From positions 62,001 through 126,000 of the forward strand of contig JAXKVY010000003.1 in assembly GCA_036172455.1 (NCBI GenBank): a stretch of DNA of 64,000 nucleotides. The letters run 5' to 3'. Numbering within the stretch: the stretch's first letter is position 1; every line of letters starts with the position of its first letter. A program made the translations under genes and the position numbers. The notes under the pieces are model-generated. The model did not search any database, was not told where the DNA came from, and saw only the letters and a list, made by a program, of their open reading frames with translations. The stretch is from Candidatus Izemoplasma sp. Lineage in GTDB: Bacteria; Bacillota_I; Bacilli_A; Izemoplasmatales; Izemoplasmataceae. Below are positions 8,020 to 16,816 of the stretch, one piece after another.

Positions 8020-9038
8020 TACCCCCACCTCACGATTGTTGAAGCCCATACGTACCCAATACCTGCGGCAATCATACATACATGATCGCCTTTTTGTATT
8101 TTACCTTCTTTAAGGCCTAAATACAGGGATAGTATTTGATCGATTTGACCGATATGACCATAGTTTTCTAAATATATCGTTTGGTCTTTTGATAATTTGA
8201 GTTCATTTAACATTGCCTCATGACCTGAACGTTTAATGTGCAAGATATCTAGATAATCAATATCTTTGCGTTCTAATCCTGACTTACGAAGTGATTCATC
8301 AATACAGGTGAACCAATTCTTAAATGATACGTCATTTAATCGGGCTTTCATTTGCTTAGGTTTCATCAATGTTAAAGATTGATAAGCTTGTTCAACATTA
8401 TCTTTAGTGATTGGATTCGCAGACCCGCCAATTTTGACACCAGCAGTTCTTGCAAGGGTACCATCTGCGACGATGTGTGATCCTAAAAGAAGGTTTTTAC
8501 CAACACCTTTTCGAAGGAGTAATGCACCGCCACCAGCTGATAAGTTATACATCATCGACATCGTTTTATCCTCATAATTGACAAAGTCACCATTACGATA
8601 ACCACCAACAATCATAATCGTATTAATATCCTCATCTGCGATGAGCATATCTTTTGCCATTTTCAACGCTGAACAGGTTGTTGAACAGCGATTTTGGACA
8701 TCGATTCCCCAGGCATTATCCGCGCCAATTTTACCTTGTACATATAATGCAGATGTTGTAAGTGGGTATTCCTTCCACTCTTCAGTCACACTAATAATCA
8801 CATCAATTTCTAAAGGGTCAATCCCTGCATCATCAATACAATCTTTAGCGGCTAGATATGACATTTCCTGTGCGCCTTCATCAGGTCCTGCAATCAGTTT
8901 TTGTTTAATTCCTAGTTTATTAATAACGGCATCTTCTGTCCAAACACCTTTCGTGGCATCGGCGATTTCTTTGGCTGTCATTATCCCTTTTGGTAAGTAT
9001 ATCCCTATACCTATTATTCCTACACTGTTGTTGGACAT
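8019..9038 (-). CDS. 3-oxoacyl-ACP synthase III-like (thiolase-fold) enzyme
   Basis: A 339-residue condensing-enzyme fold resembling FabH. GIGIYLPKG lies at the N terminus, the nucleophile is in NRCSTTCSALK near residue 110, a histidine is in LHIKRSGHEA, and ENYGHIGQIDQ replaces the usual NYGNTSAAS segment. The altered C-terminal triad region suggests an atypical KASIII, perhaps acting on acyl-CoA. ATG 9038 follows GAGGTGATTATA and is chosen over GTG 9047. It lies 15 bases after fabG and couples to the truncated permease. Thiolase plus reductase nearby imply short-chain 3-ketoacyl chemistry. Confidence 0.75.
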   Translation of the reverse strand: MSNNSVGIIGIGIYLPKGIMTAKEIADATKGVWTEDAVINKLGIKQKLIAGPDEGAQEMSYLAAKDCIDDAGIDPLEIDVIISVTEEWKEYPLTTSALYVQGKIGADNAWGIDVQNRCSTTCSALKMAKDMLIADEDINTIMIVGGYRNGDFVNYEDKTMSMMYNLSAGGGALLLRKGVGKNLLLGSHIVADGTLARTAGVKIGGSANPITKDNVEQAYQSLTLMKPKQMKARLNDVSFKNWFTCIDESLRKSGLERKDIDYLDILHIKRSGHEAMLNELKLSKDQTIYLENYGHIGQIDQILSLYLGLKEGKIQKGDHVCMIAAGIGYVWASTIVRWG

Positions 9039-9052
9039 TATAATCACCTCGT

Positions 9053-9772
9053 TTAAAGTCTCATACCACCATTGGCACTTAATGTATGTCCAGTGACATA
9101 ACTTGCATCGTCACTTGCTAAGAAGAGGGCTACTTTAGCGATTTCTTCTGGTTGTCCTAAACGTTTTAACATCGTCATTTTAGCAAATTTATCTAATAAA
9201 TCTTGTGGGACAGTTTTTAAGATATCTGTCATAATATAACCAGGCGCAATCGCATTAACTCTAACCGGAACACCTTTGCGTGCAAACTCTTTTGCCCACG
9301 TTTTAGTTAATCCAATTAATCCAGCTTTAGTTGCGCTATAGTTTGCTTGGCCAATATTACCATACTCTCCAACAACACTACTAATATTAATGATTGATCC
9401 CCCGTCATGTTGTGCCATATATGGTCCAATATGACGGACTAAGTTAAAGACACCTTTTAAGTTAACATCAATGACTAAATTCCATTGTTCATCCGTCATT
9501 TTCCGTGTCATTGCATCACGTGTAATGCCTGCGTTATTGACTAAAATATCAATTTTGCCATAATCTTTAAGAATGGTATCGAAAAATGTTTTGCATGCAT
9601 CAGTATCCGTTACGTTCAGTTCATACCCTTTAACATTCTTATGCTCATAAGGTAGTGCTTTCATATCGACAGCAATGACCTGTGCTCCTTCATTGGCAAA
9701 TAACTTTGCCATTTCCATACCTAATCCTTGTGCGCCACCAGTAACAATAGCAACTTTATCTTGTAATCTCAT
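9053..9772 (-). CDS. fabG: 3-oxoacyl-ACP/acetoacetyl-CoA reductase (SDR)
   Basis: A 239-residue short-chain dehydrogenase. The cofactor motif TGGAQGLGMEM is near residue 12, NNAG near 85, catalytic serine in INISS near 137, and YSATK near 150; the tail VTGHTLSANGG is typical of FabG/PhaB. It reduces 3-ketoacyl thioesters using NAD(P)H. ATG 9772 overlaps the thiolase stop as ATGA, and AAAGGAG sits just upstream; the longer frame to 9829 lies inside the thiolase and is not used. Its operon place points to acetoacetyl-CoA rather than bulk fatty-acid synthesis, but this is inference. Confidence 0.85.
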   Translation of the reverse strand: MRLQDKVAIVTGGAQGLGMEMAKLFANEGAQVIAVDMKALPYEHKNVKGYELNVTDTDACKTFFDTILKDYGKIDILVNNAGITRDAMTRKMTDEQWNLVIDVNLKGVFNLVRHIGPYMAQHDGGSIINISSVVGEYGNIGQANYSATKAGLIGLTKTWAKEFARKGVPVRVNAIAPGYIMTDILKTVPQDLLDKFAKMTMLKRLGQPEEIAKVALFLASDDASYVTGHTLSANGGMRL

Positions 9773-10986
9773 AATGACTCCTTTACTCTTTTTAAAATAA
9801 CTGCAGTACCCATTCCGCCACCTATACATAATGATGCAAGGCCATAAGTACTTTTACGTTTTAACATTTCATGAATTAAAGTTGTTGTGATACGATTTCC
9901 ACTTGCCCCAACAGGGTGACCTAATGCAATGGCACCACCATTTACATTTGTGCGATCCATAATATCATCAACACTCATGTTGTATATTTCAGATAACTCT
10001 TTGACAACACCAATACTTTGTGAAGCAAACGCTTCGTTTAATTCAAGTAATTCCATTTGCTCTAAGGTTAAGTCAGCATGTTCAAGTGCTTGTTTAACAG
10101 CAGGAACTGGTCCCATACCCATAATCTTAGGATCTACGCCACCTTGTCCAATACCAACCACTTCAACGAGTGGTGTTAAATTGTACTGTTTTACAGCTTC
10201 TTCACTAGCTACTAACATGAAACTTGCGCCATCATTAATGCCTGATGCGTTACCAGCAGTCACTGTACCATCTTTTTTAAATACAGCACGTAACGTACCA
10301 AGTTTTTCTAATGTTGTTCTACGGTTTGGATACTCATCTGTATCAAATACAAAACTATCACGACGGGTTTTAACTTCTAAAGGAACAATCTCATCTTTAA
10401 ATTTCCCTTCATCAACTGCTTTAATTGCTTTTTGTTGTGAGTTAATAGAAAACGCATCTTGTTCTTCACGAGTTATATTGTATTTCTCTGCAATATTCTC
10501 AGCTGTAACACCCATATGAATATTATCAAACGCATCCATTAACGCATCATCAATCATATGATCTTTTACTTTGAAACCACCCATTTTAATACCAGTACGT
10601 GACTTTTCAGGTACAATATATGGTGCTCTACTCATTGACTCAGTACCACCAACAACAACCATATTATGAAGTCCTGCTTGTATACTTGTAAAAGCATTCA
10701 TGATTGTTTTCATCCCACTACCACATACCATATTCAGTCCATAAGCCGGAACACTCTTCGGAATGCCTGCATTAATTGATACCTGACGTGCAACACCCTG
10801 ACCTTGTCCAGCTGGTAAAATATTACCAACAATCACTTCGTCAATATCTCCAGCAGGCACTTTGGTTTCGTCTAAAATCGCTTTCACTACAGTGCTACCT
10901 AACTCTGCAGGATGTACTGTACTTAATGAACCAAGAAAACTACCAATTGCTGTTCTCTTAGCTGAAACAATAAAAACTTTACTCAT
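9769..10986 (-). CDS. Acetyl-CoA C-acetyltransferase (thiolase)
   Basis: A 405-residue thiolase. The acyl-enzyme cysteine is in MVCGSGMKT near residue 90; NEAFASQ, GHPVGASGNR and the catalytic CIGGGMG near the C terminus are all intact. It condenses or cleaves acetyl-CoA/acetoacetyl-CoA. Two adjacent ATGs exist; 10986 has the better distance from AGGAGG. It is the first gene of a minus-strand operon with fabG and the KASIII-like gene, transcribed divergently from the TetR regulator across two palindromic operators that probably repress it. Confidence 0.9.
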   Translation of the reverse strand: MSKVFIVSAKRTAIGSFLGSLSTVHPAELGSTVVKAILDETKVPAGDIDEVIVGNILPAGQGQGVARQVSINAGIPKSVPAYGLNMVCGSGMKTIMNAFTSIQAGLHNMVVVGGTESMSRAPYIVPEKSRTGIKMGGFKVKDHMIDDALMDAFDNIHMGVTAENIAEKYNITREEQDAFSINSQQKAIKAVDEGKFKDEIVPLEVKTRRDSFVFDTDEYPNRRTTLEKLGTLRAVFKKDGTVTAGNASGINDGASFMLVASEEAVKQYNLTPLVEVVGIGQGGVDPKIMGMGPVPAVKQALEHADLTLEQMELLELNEAFASQSIGVVKELSEIYNMSVDDIMDRTNVNGGAIALGHPVGASGNRITTTLIHEMLKRKSTYGLASLCIGGGMGTAVILKRVKESL

Positions 10987-11078
10987 CATAATCCTCCTAA
11001 TAAATTCTCGTTTAGCCTTTTATTACTTGCTTTTTAACGAATCATTTTGTATAATTATAGTGTATAATTTCATAAACA

Positions 11079-11111
11079 TGAATGACTATTCAGTTTATGA
11101 ATTTATATTCA
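11079..11111. promoter_or_regulatory. Two tandem FadR/FabR-like operators in a divergent promoter region
   Basis: Two 14-bp inverted repeats, TGAATGACTATTCA (11079-11092) and TGAATTTATATTCA (11098-11111), both have TGAAT/ATTCA arms and a 4-base spacer; centres are 19 bp apart. The first closely resembles the published Bacillus FadR box TGAATGAMTANTCATTCA. They lie between the thiolase operon and the TetR gene, overlapping the probable -35/-10 regions of both (TATAAT near 11053 on minus, TATTAT at 11113-11118 on plus). Confidence 0.75.
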
Positions 11112-11167
11112 GTATTATAGCATAAAGCGTTTTCATTGTCAACGCATAACGCAGAAGGAGAGTCATT

Positions 11168-11782
11168 ATGGAACATGAAGTCAAAATACCAAAGACACGA
11201 AACGGAAGAGCAACATTTCAATTAATAATAGATACGACAATTGATTTGTTTTATAAGAAAGGATACTTTCAAACGAAAATAACGGATATAACTAACGCAG
11301 CTGGCATTGCTGCCGGCACTTTTTATCTCTATTTTCCCAATAAATTTGTCCTATATAAATATATCTTGATGGAATTTCAACATGAAATCAGACGTCAAAT
11401 CTCAATTCAAGTATCCAATGTAGAAGGTCGATTTGAAAAAGAAAAAGTCGGCATCAAAACATTTATTCAGTTTGCCTTGGATAACCCCCATGCATATAAT
11501 ATAATTTGGGAATCACTTTATGTCGACAAACAACTATTTATCAATTATTATGATGGATTTGCTAAAAGATATGAAAAAGGATTAAAAGACTCAATTAAAA
11601 AAGGCGAAATGTATGATGTTGATACTGAACTTGTTTCATATATATTAATGGGAGTAGCTAACTTTGTTGGACTGAAGGTTTTATTGAACCTAGGAGAGGA
11701 CAAAGGATCTGTAGATGAGGTTGTTGACCAAGTTATGAATATTATTCAGACTGGTATTTTTAAACAGGGCGATAAGTCATGA
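11168..11782 (+). CDS. TetR-family regulator, FadR-like
   Basis: A 204-residue regulator. The N-terminal helix-turn-helix (about residues 15-60) includes ITDITNAAGIAAGTFYLYFPNK, whose AGTFYLYF core is typical of TetR proteins; the C-terminal two thirds is a helical ligand domain. It is divergent from the thiolase/fabG operon, and the gap holds two FadR-type palindromes, so it probably represses that operon and itself, with acyl-CoA a plausible inducer. GGAGAG precedes ATG 11168. It overlaps the HAD gene by 4 bases (ATGA). Confidence 0.85.
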   Translation: MEHEVKIPKTRNGRATFQLIIDTTIDLFYKKGYFQTKITDITNAAGIAAGTFYLYFPNKFVLYKYILMEFQHEIRRQISIQVSNVEGRFEKEKVGIKTFIQFALDNPHAYNIIWESLYVDKQLFINYYDGFAKRYEKGLKDSIKKGEMYDVDTELVSYILMGVANFVGLKVLLNLGEDKGSVDEVVDQVMNIIQTGIFKQGDKS

Positions 11783-12465
11783 AATATAATGTCATATTGT
11801 TTGATGCAGATGGGACATTATTTGACTTTCACAAGGCAGAAGAAATTGCCTTTCAAAAAGCAATAGAAAATATTAATACTGCTATATCATTTACAGATTT
11901 ATTTAATACATATTTAGAAGAAAATCATAAAATTTGGCGTGAATTAGAAAGAGGGCAAATCACACAAGAAAAATTGAAAATCGAGCGTTTTGAGCGCTTT
12001 ATCGATAAATCAGGTATCTCTGCAGATGCTCAAACACTAGCTAATACCTTTATGTCAACCCTATCAGAGACTTCTATTTTATATGAAGATGCGTTGAATA
12101 TTGTCAAACAAATAAGTCATCAAAATACGGTCGCAATTATCACCAATGGACTGAAAGAAGTACAAGGCAAACGGGTCCGCAATTCCGTGCTTAAATCCTA
12201 TGTCAAGACAACCGTTATTTCAGATGAGTTAGGGATCCAAAAACCAGATCCTAGAATCATTGACCATACACTTGATTTGCTCGGTCACAAGACGAAGAAT
12301 GATGTTGTAATTATAGGAGATAGTTTGACCTCGGATATCCAAGGTGGAATTAATGCTGGCATCGACACAATCTGGTATAATCCAACTAATAAAGAGAATC
12401 ATCAAAATATTTCACCTACATATACAATAAAAACCCTTTCACAACTACTTAGCACTTTAAAGTAG
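11779..12465 (+). CDS. HAD-superfamily nucleotidase, YjjG-like
   Basis: A 228-residue haloacid dehalogenase hydrolase. Motif I is FDADGTLFDF near residue 8, motif II ITNGLK near 112, and motif IV GDSLTSDIQGG near 180. The tyrosine- and phenylalanine-rich cap and LFDF after motif I match the YjjG/YfnB subgroup of pyrimidine 5'-nucleotidases that clear modified nucleotides, though HAD specificity is hard to call. It overlaps the TetR gene by 4 bases. The trp promoter begins one base after its stop. Confidence 0.75.
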   Translation: MKYNVILFDADGTLFDFHKAEEIAFQKAIENINTAISFTDLFNTYLEENHKIWRELERGQITQEKLKIERFERFIDKSGISADAQTLANTFMSTLSETSILYEDALNIVKQISHQNTVAIITNGLKEVQGKRVRNSVLKSYVKTTVISDELGIQKPDPRIIDHTLDLLGHKTKNDVVIIGDSLTSDIQGGINAGIDTIWYNPTNKENHQNISPTYTIKTLSQLLSTLK

Positions 12466-12494
12466 TTGACAAAGATTTGATCTTCCGTTATACT
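12466..12494 (+). promoter_or_regulatory. Consensus sigma-A promoter for the Trp T-box / trpB unit
   Basis: A perfect TTGACA (12466-12471), a 17-base spacer and TATACT (12489-12494). It starts directly after the HAD stop codon. Confidence 0.9.
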
Positions 12495-12499
12495 AGACT

Positions 12500-12757
12500 A
12501 AATTGTTGAGTAGAAGTGAGTAAAGTTATTTGAACTTCATAGAGAGTCAGTGGTTGGTGAAAACTGATAAGTAATGATAACTTGAATGGGTCTACAAGAG
12601 GGTATCAGAATCAAGTATGATATCACGGGAGCTCCCGTTATAGAGCTAGGATATGATAGTATCTGAACAAGGACTTTTTTGTAAAGTTAAATTTGAGGTG
12701 GCACCACGTTAGTTAATAACGTCCTCTACACGGTTATTTGTGTAGAGGACTTTTTTT
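12500..12757 (+). promoter_or_regulatory. T-box leader, probably tRNA-Trp responsive
   Basis: The leader carries the conserved distal Stem I region AGAGAGTCAGTGG (12541-12553) with GGTGAAAAC. A candidate specifier TGG lies at 12587-12589 within CTTGAATGGG, and the T-box sequence GAGGTGGCACCACG at about 12695-12708. A GTCCTCTACA / TGTAGAGGAC terminator with seven Ts follows at 12721-12757. Uncharged tRNA bound at the specifier would stabilise the antiterminator and allow trpB transcription. UGG fits the downstream gene but is assigned by position, not by a computed fold. Confidence 0.88.
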
Positions 12758-12776
12758 ATATTTAGGAGGTATTACA

Positions 12777-12788
12777 ATGGGACCATGA
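12777..12788 (+). other. Three-codon open frame (Met-Gly-Pro-stop) with strong SD before trpB
   Basis: AGGAGG sits seven bases before this ATG, which is followed by GGA, CCA and TGA. If the TGA were a sense codon, the frame would continue about 40 codons into trpB in another frame with several TGG codons. It may be a minimal leader, a broken small gene or chance. The real trpB start at 12865 has its own AAGGAG. Confidence 0.3.
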
Positions 12789-12864
12789 AGAGATCGTCAA
12801 AACGAATTTAAAAAGGTATATTTATATAACTATTGGACAGAACTTAATATAAGGAGTAGAAATA

Positions 12865-14046
12865 ATGAAAACACAATTTGGACGATTTGGAGGACAGTTT
12901 GTTCCTGAACCAGTCATTAATGCATTAAATCAAGTAGAGGCAGCTTTTTTAGAAGCGAAAGAGGATCCTAAATTTATTGAAGAATATAAATATTATTTAA
13001 AACAATATGTTGGACGTCCATCACCCATTTACTATGCAGAGAATTTAAGCATGAAGTATGGTGGTGCAAAGATTTATCTAAAACGTGAAGATTTAAATCA
13101 TACCGGAGCACATAAAATTAACAATACGATTGGACAAATTTTATTAGCTAAGCGTATGGGTAAAACTAAAATTATAGCTGAAACAGGTGCTGGTCAACAT
13201 GGCGTTGCCACAGCCACTGCCGCCGCAATGTTTGGCATGGAATGTGAGATATTCCAAGGCGAAATCGATACCCAACGACAGCGCTTAAATGTTTTTCGTA
13301 TGGAGATGCTGGGTGCTAAAGTAACACCTGTAACAAGAGGAACAAAAACATTGGCGGATGCAGTAGATAAAGCGATAGAAACGTGGGTAGGACGTATTGA
13401 TGATACGTTTTACTTATTAGGAAGTGCTGTTGGTCCACATCCTTACCCTGAGATGGTGAAATTCTTCCAGAAAGTTATTGGTGAAGAAGCTAAAAAACAA
13501 TTGCTTGATGTCGAGAATACTTTACCTGATTACTGTATAGCATGTGTTGGTGGAGGCTCTAATGCGATTGGATTATTCACAGACTTTTTACAACATGATG
13601 AGGTCTCATTAATTGGTGTAGAAGCAGCTGGGAAAGGATTAGATACTAAAGAGCATGCTGCTACACTTACCCTAGGTAAAGAAACAGTGATTCACGGAAT
13701 GAAGACTAAATCAGTCTTAGATGAAGAGGGTAATATTAGCCCTGTTTATTCAATTAGTGCAGGATTAGATTATCCTGGTGTTGGCCCAGAGCATGCTTAT
13801 TTACAAGATATAAAACGCGCAACTTATGAATCAGTCACAGATGAAGAGGCAGTCAATGCATTTTTAGAATTGTCTCGTCTTGAAGGGATTATACCCGCTA
13901 TTGAATCAAGTCATGCGGTTGCGTACGCAACGAAGTTTGCTAAAACATTATCGAAAGATCAGATTATACTTGTTAACTTAAGTGGTCGCGGTGATAAAGA
14001 CGTTGAAGCAATTGAAGACTTTTTAAATAAAAGACAAGTAAACTAA
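12865..14046 (+). CDS. trpB: Tryptophan synthase beta subunit
   Basis: A 393-residue PLP enzyme that joins indole and serine to make tryptophan. The PLP lysine is in [13 protein letters not shown] near residue 85, the phosphate loop is [10 protein letters not shown] near 230, and [10 protein letters not shown] and LSGRGDKD are present, so this is the TrpB1 type. No trpA or other trp gene is adjacent, so it may salvage indole or pair with genes elsewhere. It is preceded by a Trp T-box and a consensus promoter and followed by a 200-base gap with a terminator. Confidence 0.95.
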   Translation: MKTQFGRFGGQFVPEPVINALNQVEAAFLEAKEDPKFIEEYKYYLKQYVGRPSPIYYAENLSMKYGGAKIYLKREDLNHTGAHKINNTIGQILLAKRMGKTKIIAETGAGQHGVATATAAAMFGMECEIFQGEIDTQRQRLNVFRMEMLGAKVTPVTRGTKTLADAVDKAIETWVGRIDDTFYLLGSAVGPHPYPEMVKFFQKVIGEEAKKQLLDVENTLPDYCIACVGGGSNAIGLFTDFLQHDEVSLIGVEAAGKGLDTKEHAATLTLGKETVIHGMKTKSVLDEEGNISPVYSISAGLDYPGVGPEHAYLQDIKRATYESVTDEEAVNAFLELSRLEGIIPAIESSHAVAYATKFAKTLSKDQIILVNLSGRGDKDVEAIEDFLNKRQVN

Positions 14047-14152
14047 TATAAACCTAATAGCGTTTCTGTGAATGATTAATTTATATTAGTCTCTCTCCTA
14101 TTCTTTTATATTTGCGAATCAAATAAAATCATTTACTGAAACATTTAGATTA

Positions 14153-14189
14153 AAAAGGACTTTCACTTTACATAGAAAGTCTTTTTTGA
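14153..14189 (+). terminator. Intrinsic terminator downstream of trpB
   Basis: AAAAGGACTTTC pairs with GAAAGTCTTTT around a ten-base loop, followed by more Ts. The rest of 14047-14240 shows no gene. Confidence 0.75.
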
Positions 14190-14254
14190 TGTGAAAAATG
14201 CATTTTTAACGCATAGAATACTAATTTATTTTATACTATGAATAGGTGATAAAA

Positions 14255-15283
14255 ATGAAAAATAACTTTGAGTTAGGTATTACAACATTTGCTGAAATTA
14301 TGGAGAATCCTGAGACAGGTGAAACTATTTCATATGATGAACGTATTCGCCAGGTTGTAGATGAAATTGTATTTGCTGATGAGTTAGGATTATCTTACTT
14401 TGGTGTTGGTGAGCATCATCGTAAAGATTTTGCCTCAAGTGCACCGCATATTATCTTAGCTGCAGCAGCTAGTAAAACCCAAAATATCACATTAGGAAGT
14501 GCTGTAACAGTACTTAGTAGTGATGATCCTGTAAGAGTATTTCAAAATTTTGCTACTATCAATGCAATCAGTCATGGACGTGCTGAGATTCTAGCAGGTA
14601 GAGGCTCTTTCACAGAATCATTTCCATTATTTGGTTATGACTTAAATGATTATGATGACTTATATAAAGAAAAACTAAATCTTCTTATAAATATTCGTGA
14701 TAATGAAATTGTTGATCACGATGGACAGTTGCGTCCTAGTATTGATCTATTAGGCGTATATCCAAGACCAAGTGAGCCACTAACTATCGCCCTTGCATCA
14801 GGTGGTTCTCGAGGTAGTGTTATTCGCGCGGCTAGATTGGGATTACCTTTGTTCCTTGCGATTATTGGTGGTGAACCACTACGGTTTAAACCACTTGTTG
14901 AATTATACGATAGAGTTTATGAAGCAGAAGGACATGACCCAGCTAAACGATTTGTATCCATTCATTCTCATGGGTATATCACAGATGATAAAGAAAAAGC
15001 ATTTGAAGAGTATTATCCTTCTATTGAACCTATGATGTCTCGCATTGGTAAAGAAAGGGGCTGGGGACCATATAGTAGACGGGTATACAATCATGCCTTA
15101 AGTATGGAGGGTGCACTCTATGTTGGTGACCCACAGTATGTGGCAGAAAAAATCAACTATCTTAGAGACAATATGAATATTAATCGATTTGCCTTACATG
15201 TACCAGTAGGATATATGGATCACGAGAAGGTATTAAAAACAATTGAGTTATTAGCTAAAGAAGTAAAACCTAAATTACAATAA
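14255..15283 (+). CDS. LLM-class (luciferase-like) flavin-dependent oxidoreductase
   Basis: A 342-residue TIM-barrel protein of the bacterial luciferase-like family. FGVGEHHRKDFASSAP near residue 48, GSAVTVLSSDDPVRV near 85 and the LAGRGSF segment near 112 are typical of FMN or F420 binding members. The substrate is unknown; alkanal or nitrilotriacetate-type monooxygenase and NAD(P)H-flavin reductase are both possible. ATG 14255 follows AGGTGAT at normal distance, whereas GTG 14246 overlaps that site. It is monocistronic. Confidence 0.88.
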   Translation: MKNNFELGITTFAEIMENPETGETISYDERIRQVVDEIVFADELGLSYFGVGEHHRKDFASSAPHIILAAAASKTQNITLGSAVTVLSSDDPVRVFQNFATINAISHGRAEILAGRGSFTESFPLFGYDLNDYDDLYKEKLNLLINIRDNEIVDHDGQLRPSIDLLGVYPRPSEPLTIALASGGSRGSVIRAARLGLPLFLAIIGGEPLRFKPLVELYDRVYEAEGHDPAKRFVSIHSHGYITDDKEKAFEEYYPSIEPMMSRIGKERGWGPYSRRVYNHALSMEGALYVGDPQYVAEKINYLRDNMNINRFALHVPVGYMDHEKVLKTIELLAKEVKPKLQ

Positions 15284-15285
15284 CA

Positions 15286-15322
15286 AAAAGAATCAAGGAC
15301 AGTGATGTTCTTGATTCTTTTT
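15286..15322. terminator. Bidirectional terminator
   Basis: AAAAGAATCAAG and CTTGATTCTTTT flank a short loop between two convergent genes, with A and T tracts on the respective sides. Confidence 0.85.
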
Positions 15323-15323
15323 A

Positions 15324-15770
15324 TTACAATTCTTTTACTTTATTATAGTTTACATTGTCAACTGATGAGGTTTCTTTAGCTACAACTTTAACAATGAATT
15401 TTTCAAACATATTCATATCATCAAATTTAAATGCGCCTCCGACATGCTCAAGCTGTAATGTTTTGGCAATGTCATCTGAAAAATTTTGATGAATCACTTC
15501 ATCTAATCCATCAGGATTCATGCCCGATAAGAAGACAATAGATTGTTTGTTTTTAAGGTCATCTATATATCTCTCAATCCATTGTTTAATTTTCTTATTA
15601 ATTCGACCGGCGTACACAGGCGAACCAATATAGATAACATCATAGTCGATTGGTTTCAAATTTTCACATTCTCTTATATGGTGCAAATCTCCTTTGCGAT
15701 TGTTGTGAATTATTTGTGCACATTGTTTGGTTGTACCATGCTTACTAGCATAGATAATTAATGTCTTCAT
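15324..15770 (-). CDS. Flavodoxin-domain protein (HemG/MenG-like)
   Basis: A 148-residue flavodoxin fold. The FMN phosphate loop YASKHGTTKQCA starts at residue 8, and IGSPVYAGRINKKI near residue 50 is the second flavin loop; both match small flavodoxins and protoporphyrinogen-oxidase-like proteins. It directly abuts the FMN-binding protein gene (stop TAA 15773-15771, start 15770). It could be the electron partner of that membrane-anchored flavoprotein. No haem genes are nearby, so a HemG role is not supported. Confidence 0.8.
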   Translation of the reverse strand: MKTLIIYASKHGTTKQCAQIIHNNRKGDLHHIRECENLKPIDYDVIYIGSPVYAGRINKKIKQWIERYIDDLKNKQSIVFLSGMNPDGLDEVIHQNFSDDIAKTLQLEHVGGAFKFDDMNMFEKFIVKVVAKETSSVDNVNYNKVKEL

Positions 15771-16166
15771 TTACTCCACCTCCAATGCATCTGAAATTGC
15801 GAGTTTGATTACATGTGAAGATGTCGTTGCGCCACTAATCGCATCAACATCAATTCTTTGTTCGGTGATTATGTCATCGATGATTTCTTCTGCATCTTGT
15901 CCTCTTGTTGTAATGTGTTCTAACAGATTGATGTCTATAATCAATCCATCTTTAATAGTAACTTCAACGTGGGCACCTAGTTGATCTTCTTGATAATAAT
16001 ACGATCCATCATAGGTACCATCTTCTAATGATGAAATTGTTTTATCAGTTATTGGAAGTGCTCGTATTTCTCGCATATTTAATGATAGAGTAATCGTTAT
16101 GATAACACCAAATATAACAATCAATGATATGAATATAAGACTTCCTCTTAAGATGATTTTTTTCAT
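15771..16166 (-). CDS. Membrane-anchored FMN-binding domain protein
   Basis: A 131-residue protein with one N-terminal transmembrane helix (about residues 7-29) and an extracytoplasmic FMN_bind domain. Near the C terminus DAISGATTSS matches the motif in which a threonine is covalently linked to FMN by an ApbE-type transferase. Such proteins carry electrons outside the membrane in extracellular electron transfer or NQR/Rnf-like systems. It overlaps the TetR gene stop by 4 bases and abuts the flavodoxin gene, forming a three-gene operon. No ApbE gene is visible in the window. Confidence 0.85.
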   Translation of the reverse strand: MKKIILRGSLIFISLIVIFGVIITITLSLNMREIRALPITDKTISSLEDGTYDGSYYYQEDQLGAHVEVTIKDGLIIDINLLEHITTRGQDAEEIIDDIITEQRIDVDAISGATTSSHVIKLAISDALEVE

Positions 16167-16741
16167 AATTTACCGCCTGTTAAAAGCCGAATTTCTGATT
16201 CTATTTGGTTTAAATAATACATTGAATTTAGATGCGTGCGTTTATGAATGATAAAAAGCAGTTTACCGTGCATCGATGATGAGAGTAATTCGAACGTATC
16301 ATCCAGATTTGTTTGAAATAGTGATTGGTCACATCGCGCGAGTAATTCGCGCATAAAGATGGCAGGTTTAGGAACTAAATCCTTAGCAACCTCTTTGGGG
16401 ACATCACCTAACCGATTGATAAAAATAAGCTTAAATAAGTTAGGATGAGTGTTCATATAGTTGAAATATGCCTTGGCATAATCAATTAAAACCGCTAGAT
16501 TATCTTGTTTTAAATTAACTGTCTTGATAATATCATCATGACAACTTTGAAGGTAATCTACCGCTGTATAGGTGAGTAAGGAATCAATGTCTTTAAAATA
16601 GTTGTAGATTGTTGCATAGCTGAATCCAGCAATATCTGCAACTTTCCTTGCACTGACACTCTCTATCCCTTCTTGCTCAATAATTGTTTTTGCTGCATCT
16701 ATAAAATACTGTTTGTTTCGTTGTTTTCGTTGTGTTTTCAT
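16163..16741 (-). CDS. TetR-family regulator of the flavoprotein operon
   Basis: A 192-residue regulator with an N-terminal helix-turn-helix containing VADIAGFSYATIYNYF and a variable ligand domain. ATG 16741 follows GGAGGGG closely, so the longer frame from 16765 is not preferred. It heads the operon with the FMN-binding and flavodoxin genes, and a 15-bp palindrome lies about 30 bases upstream of the start, so autoregulation is likely. The inducer is unknown. Confidence 0.85.
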   Translation of the reverse strand: MKTQRKQRNKQYFIDAAKTIIEQEGIESVSARKVADIAGFSYATIYNYFKDIDSLLTYTAVDYLQSCHDDIIKTVNLKQDNLAVLIDYAKAYFNYMNTHPNLFKLIFINRLGDVPKEVAKDLVPKPAIFMRELLARCDQSLFQTNLDDTFELLSSSMHGKLLFIIHKRTHLNSMYYLNQIESEIRLLTGGKL

Positions 16742-16768
16742 AACCCCTCCTTTAACAATGTTCATAAA

Positions 16769-16783
16769 ATTAACACTGTTAAT
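16769..16783. promoter_or_regulatory. Candidate TetR operator, 15-bp perfect palindrome
   Basis: ATTAACA-C-TGTTAAT is a perfect 7-1-7 inverted repeat; a shorter AACA-A-TGTT copy lies at 16754-16762. Both sit in the promoter region of the TetR/FMN-binding/flavodoxin operon. Confidence 0.65.
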
Positions 16784-16816
16784 ATATCATGTTTTATCAA
16801 TGTTGTCAAGGCCATA

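Noticed and set aside
9929-10519. Long open frame opposite the thiolase gene
   Set aside because: It is antisense to intact thiolase motifs, has no ribosome-binding site and shows no family pattern.
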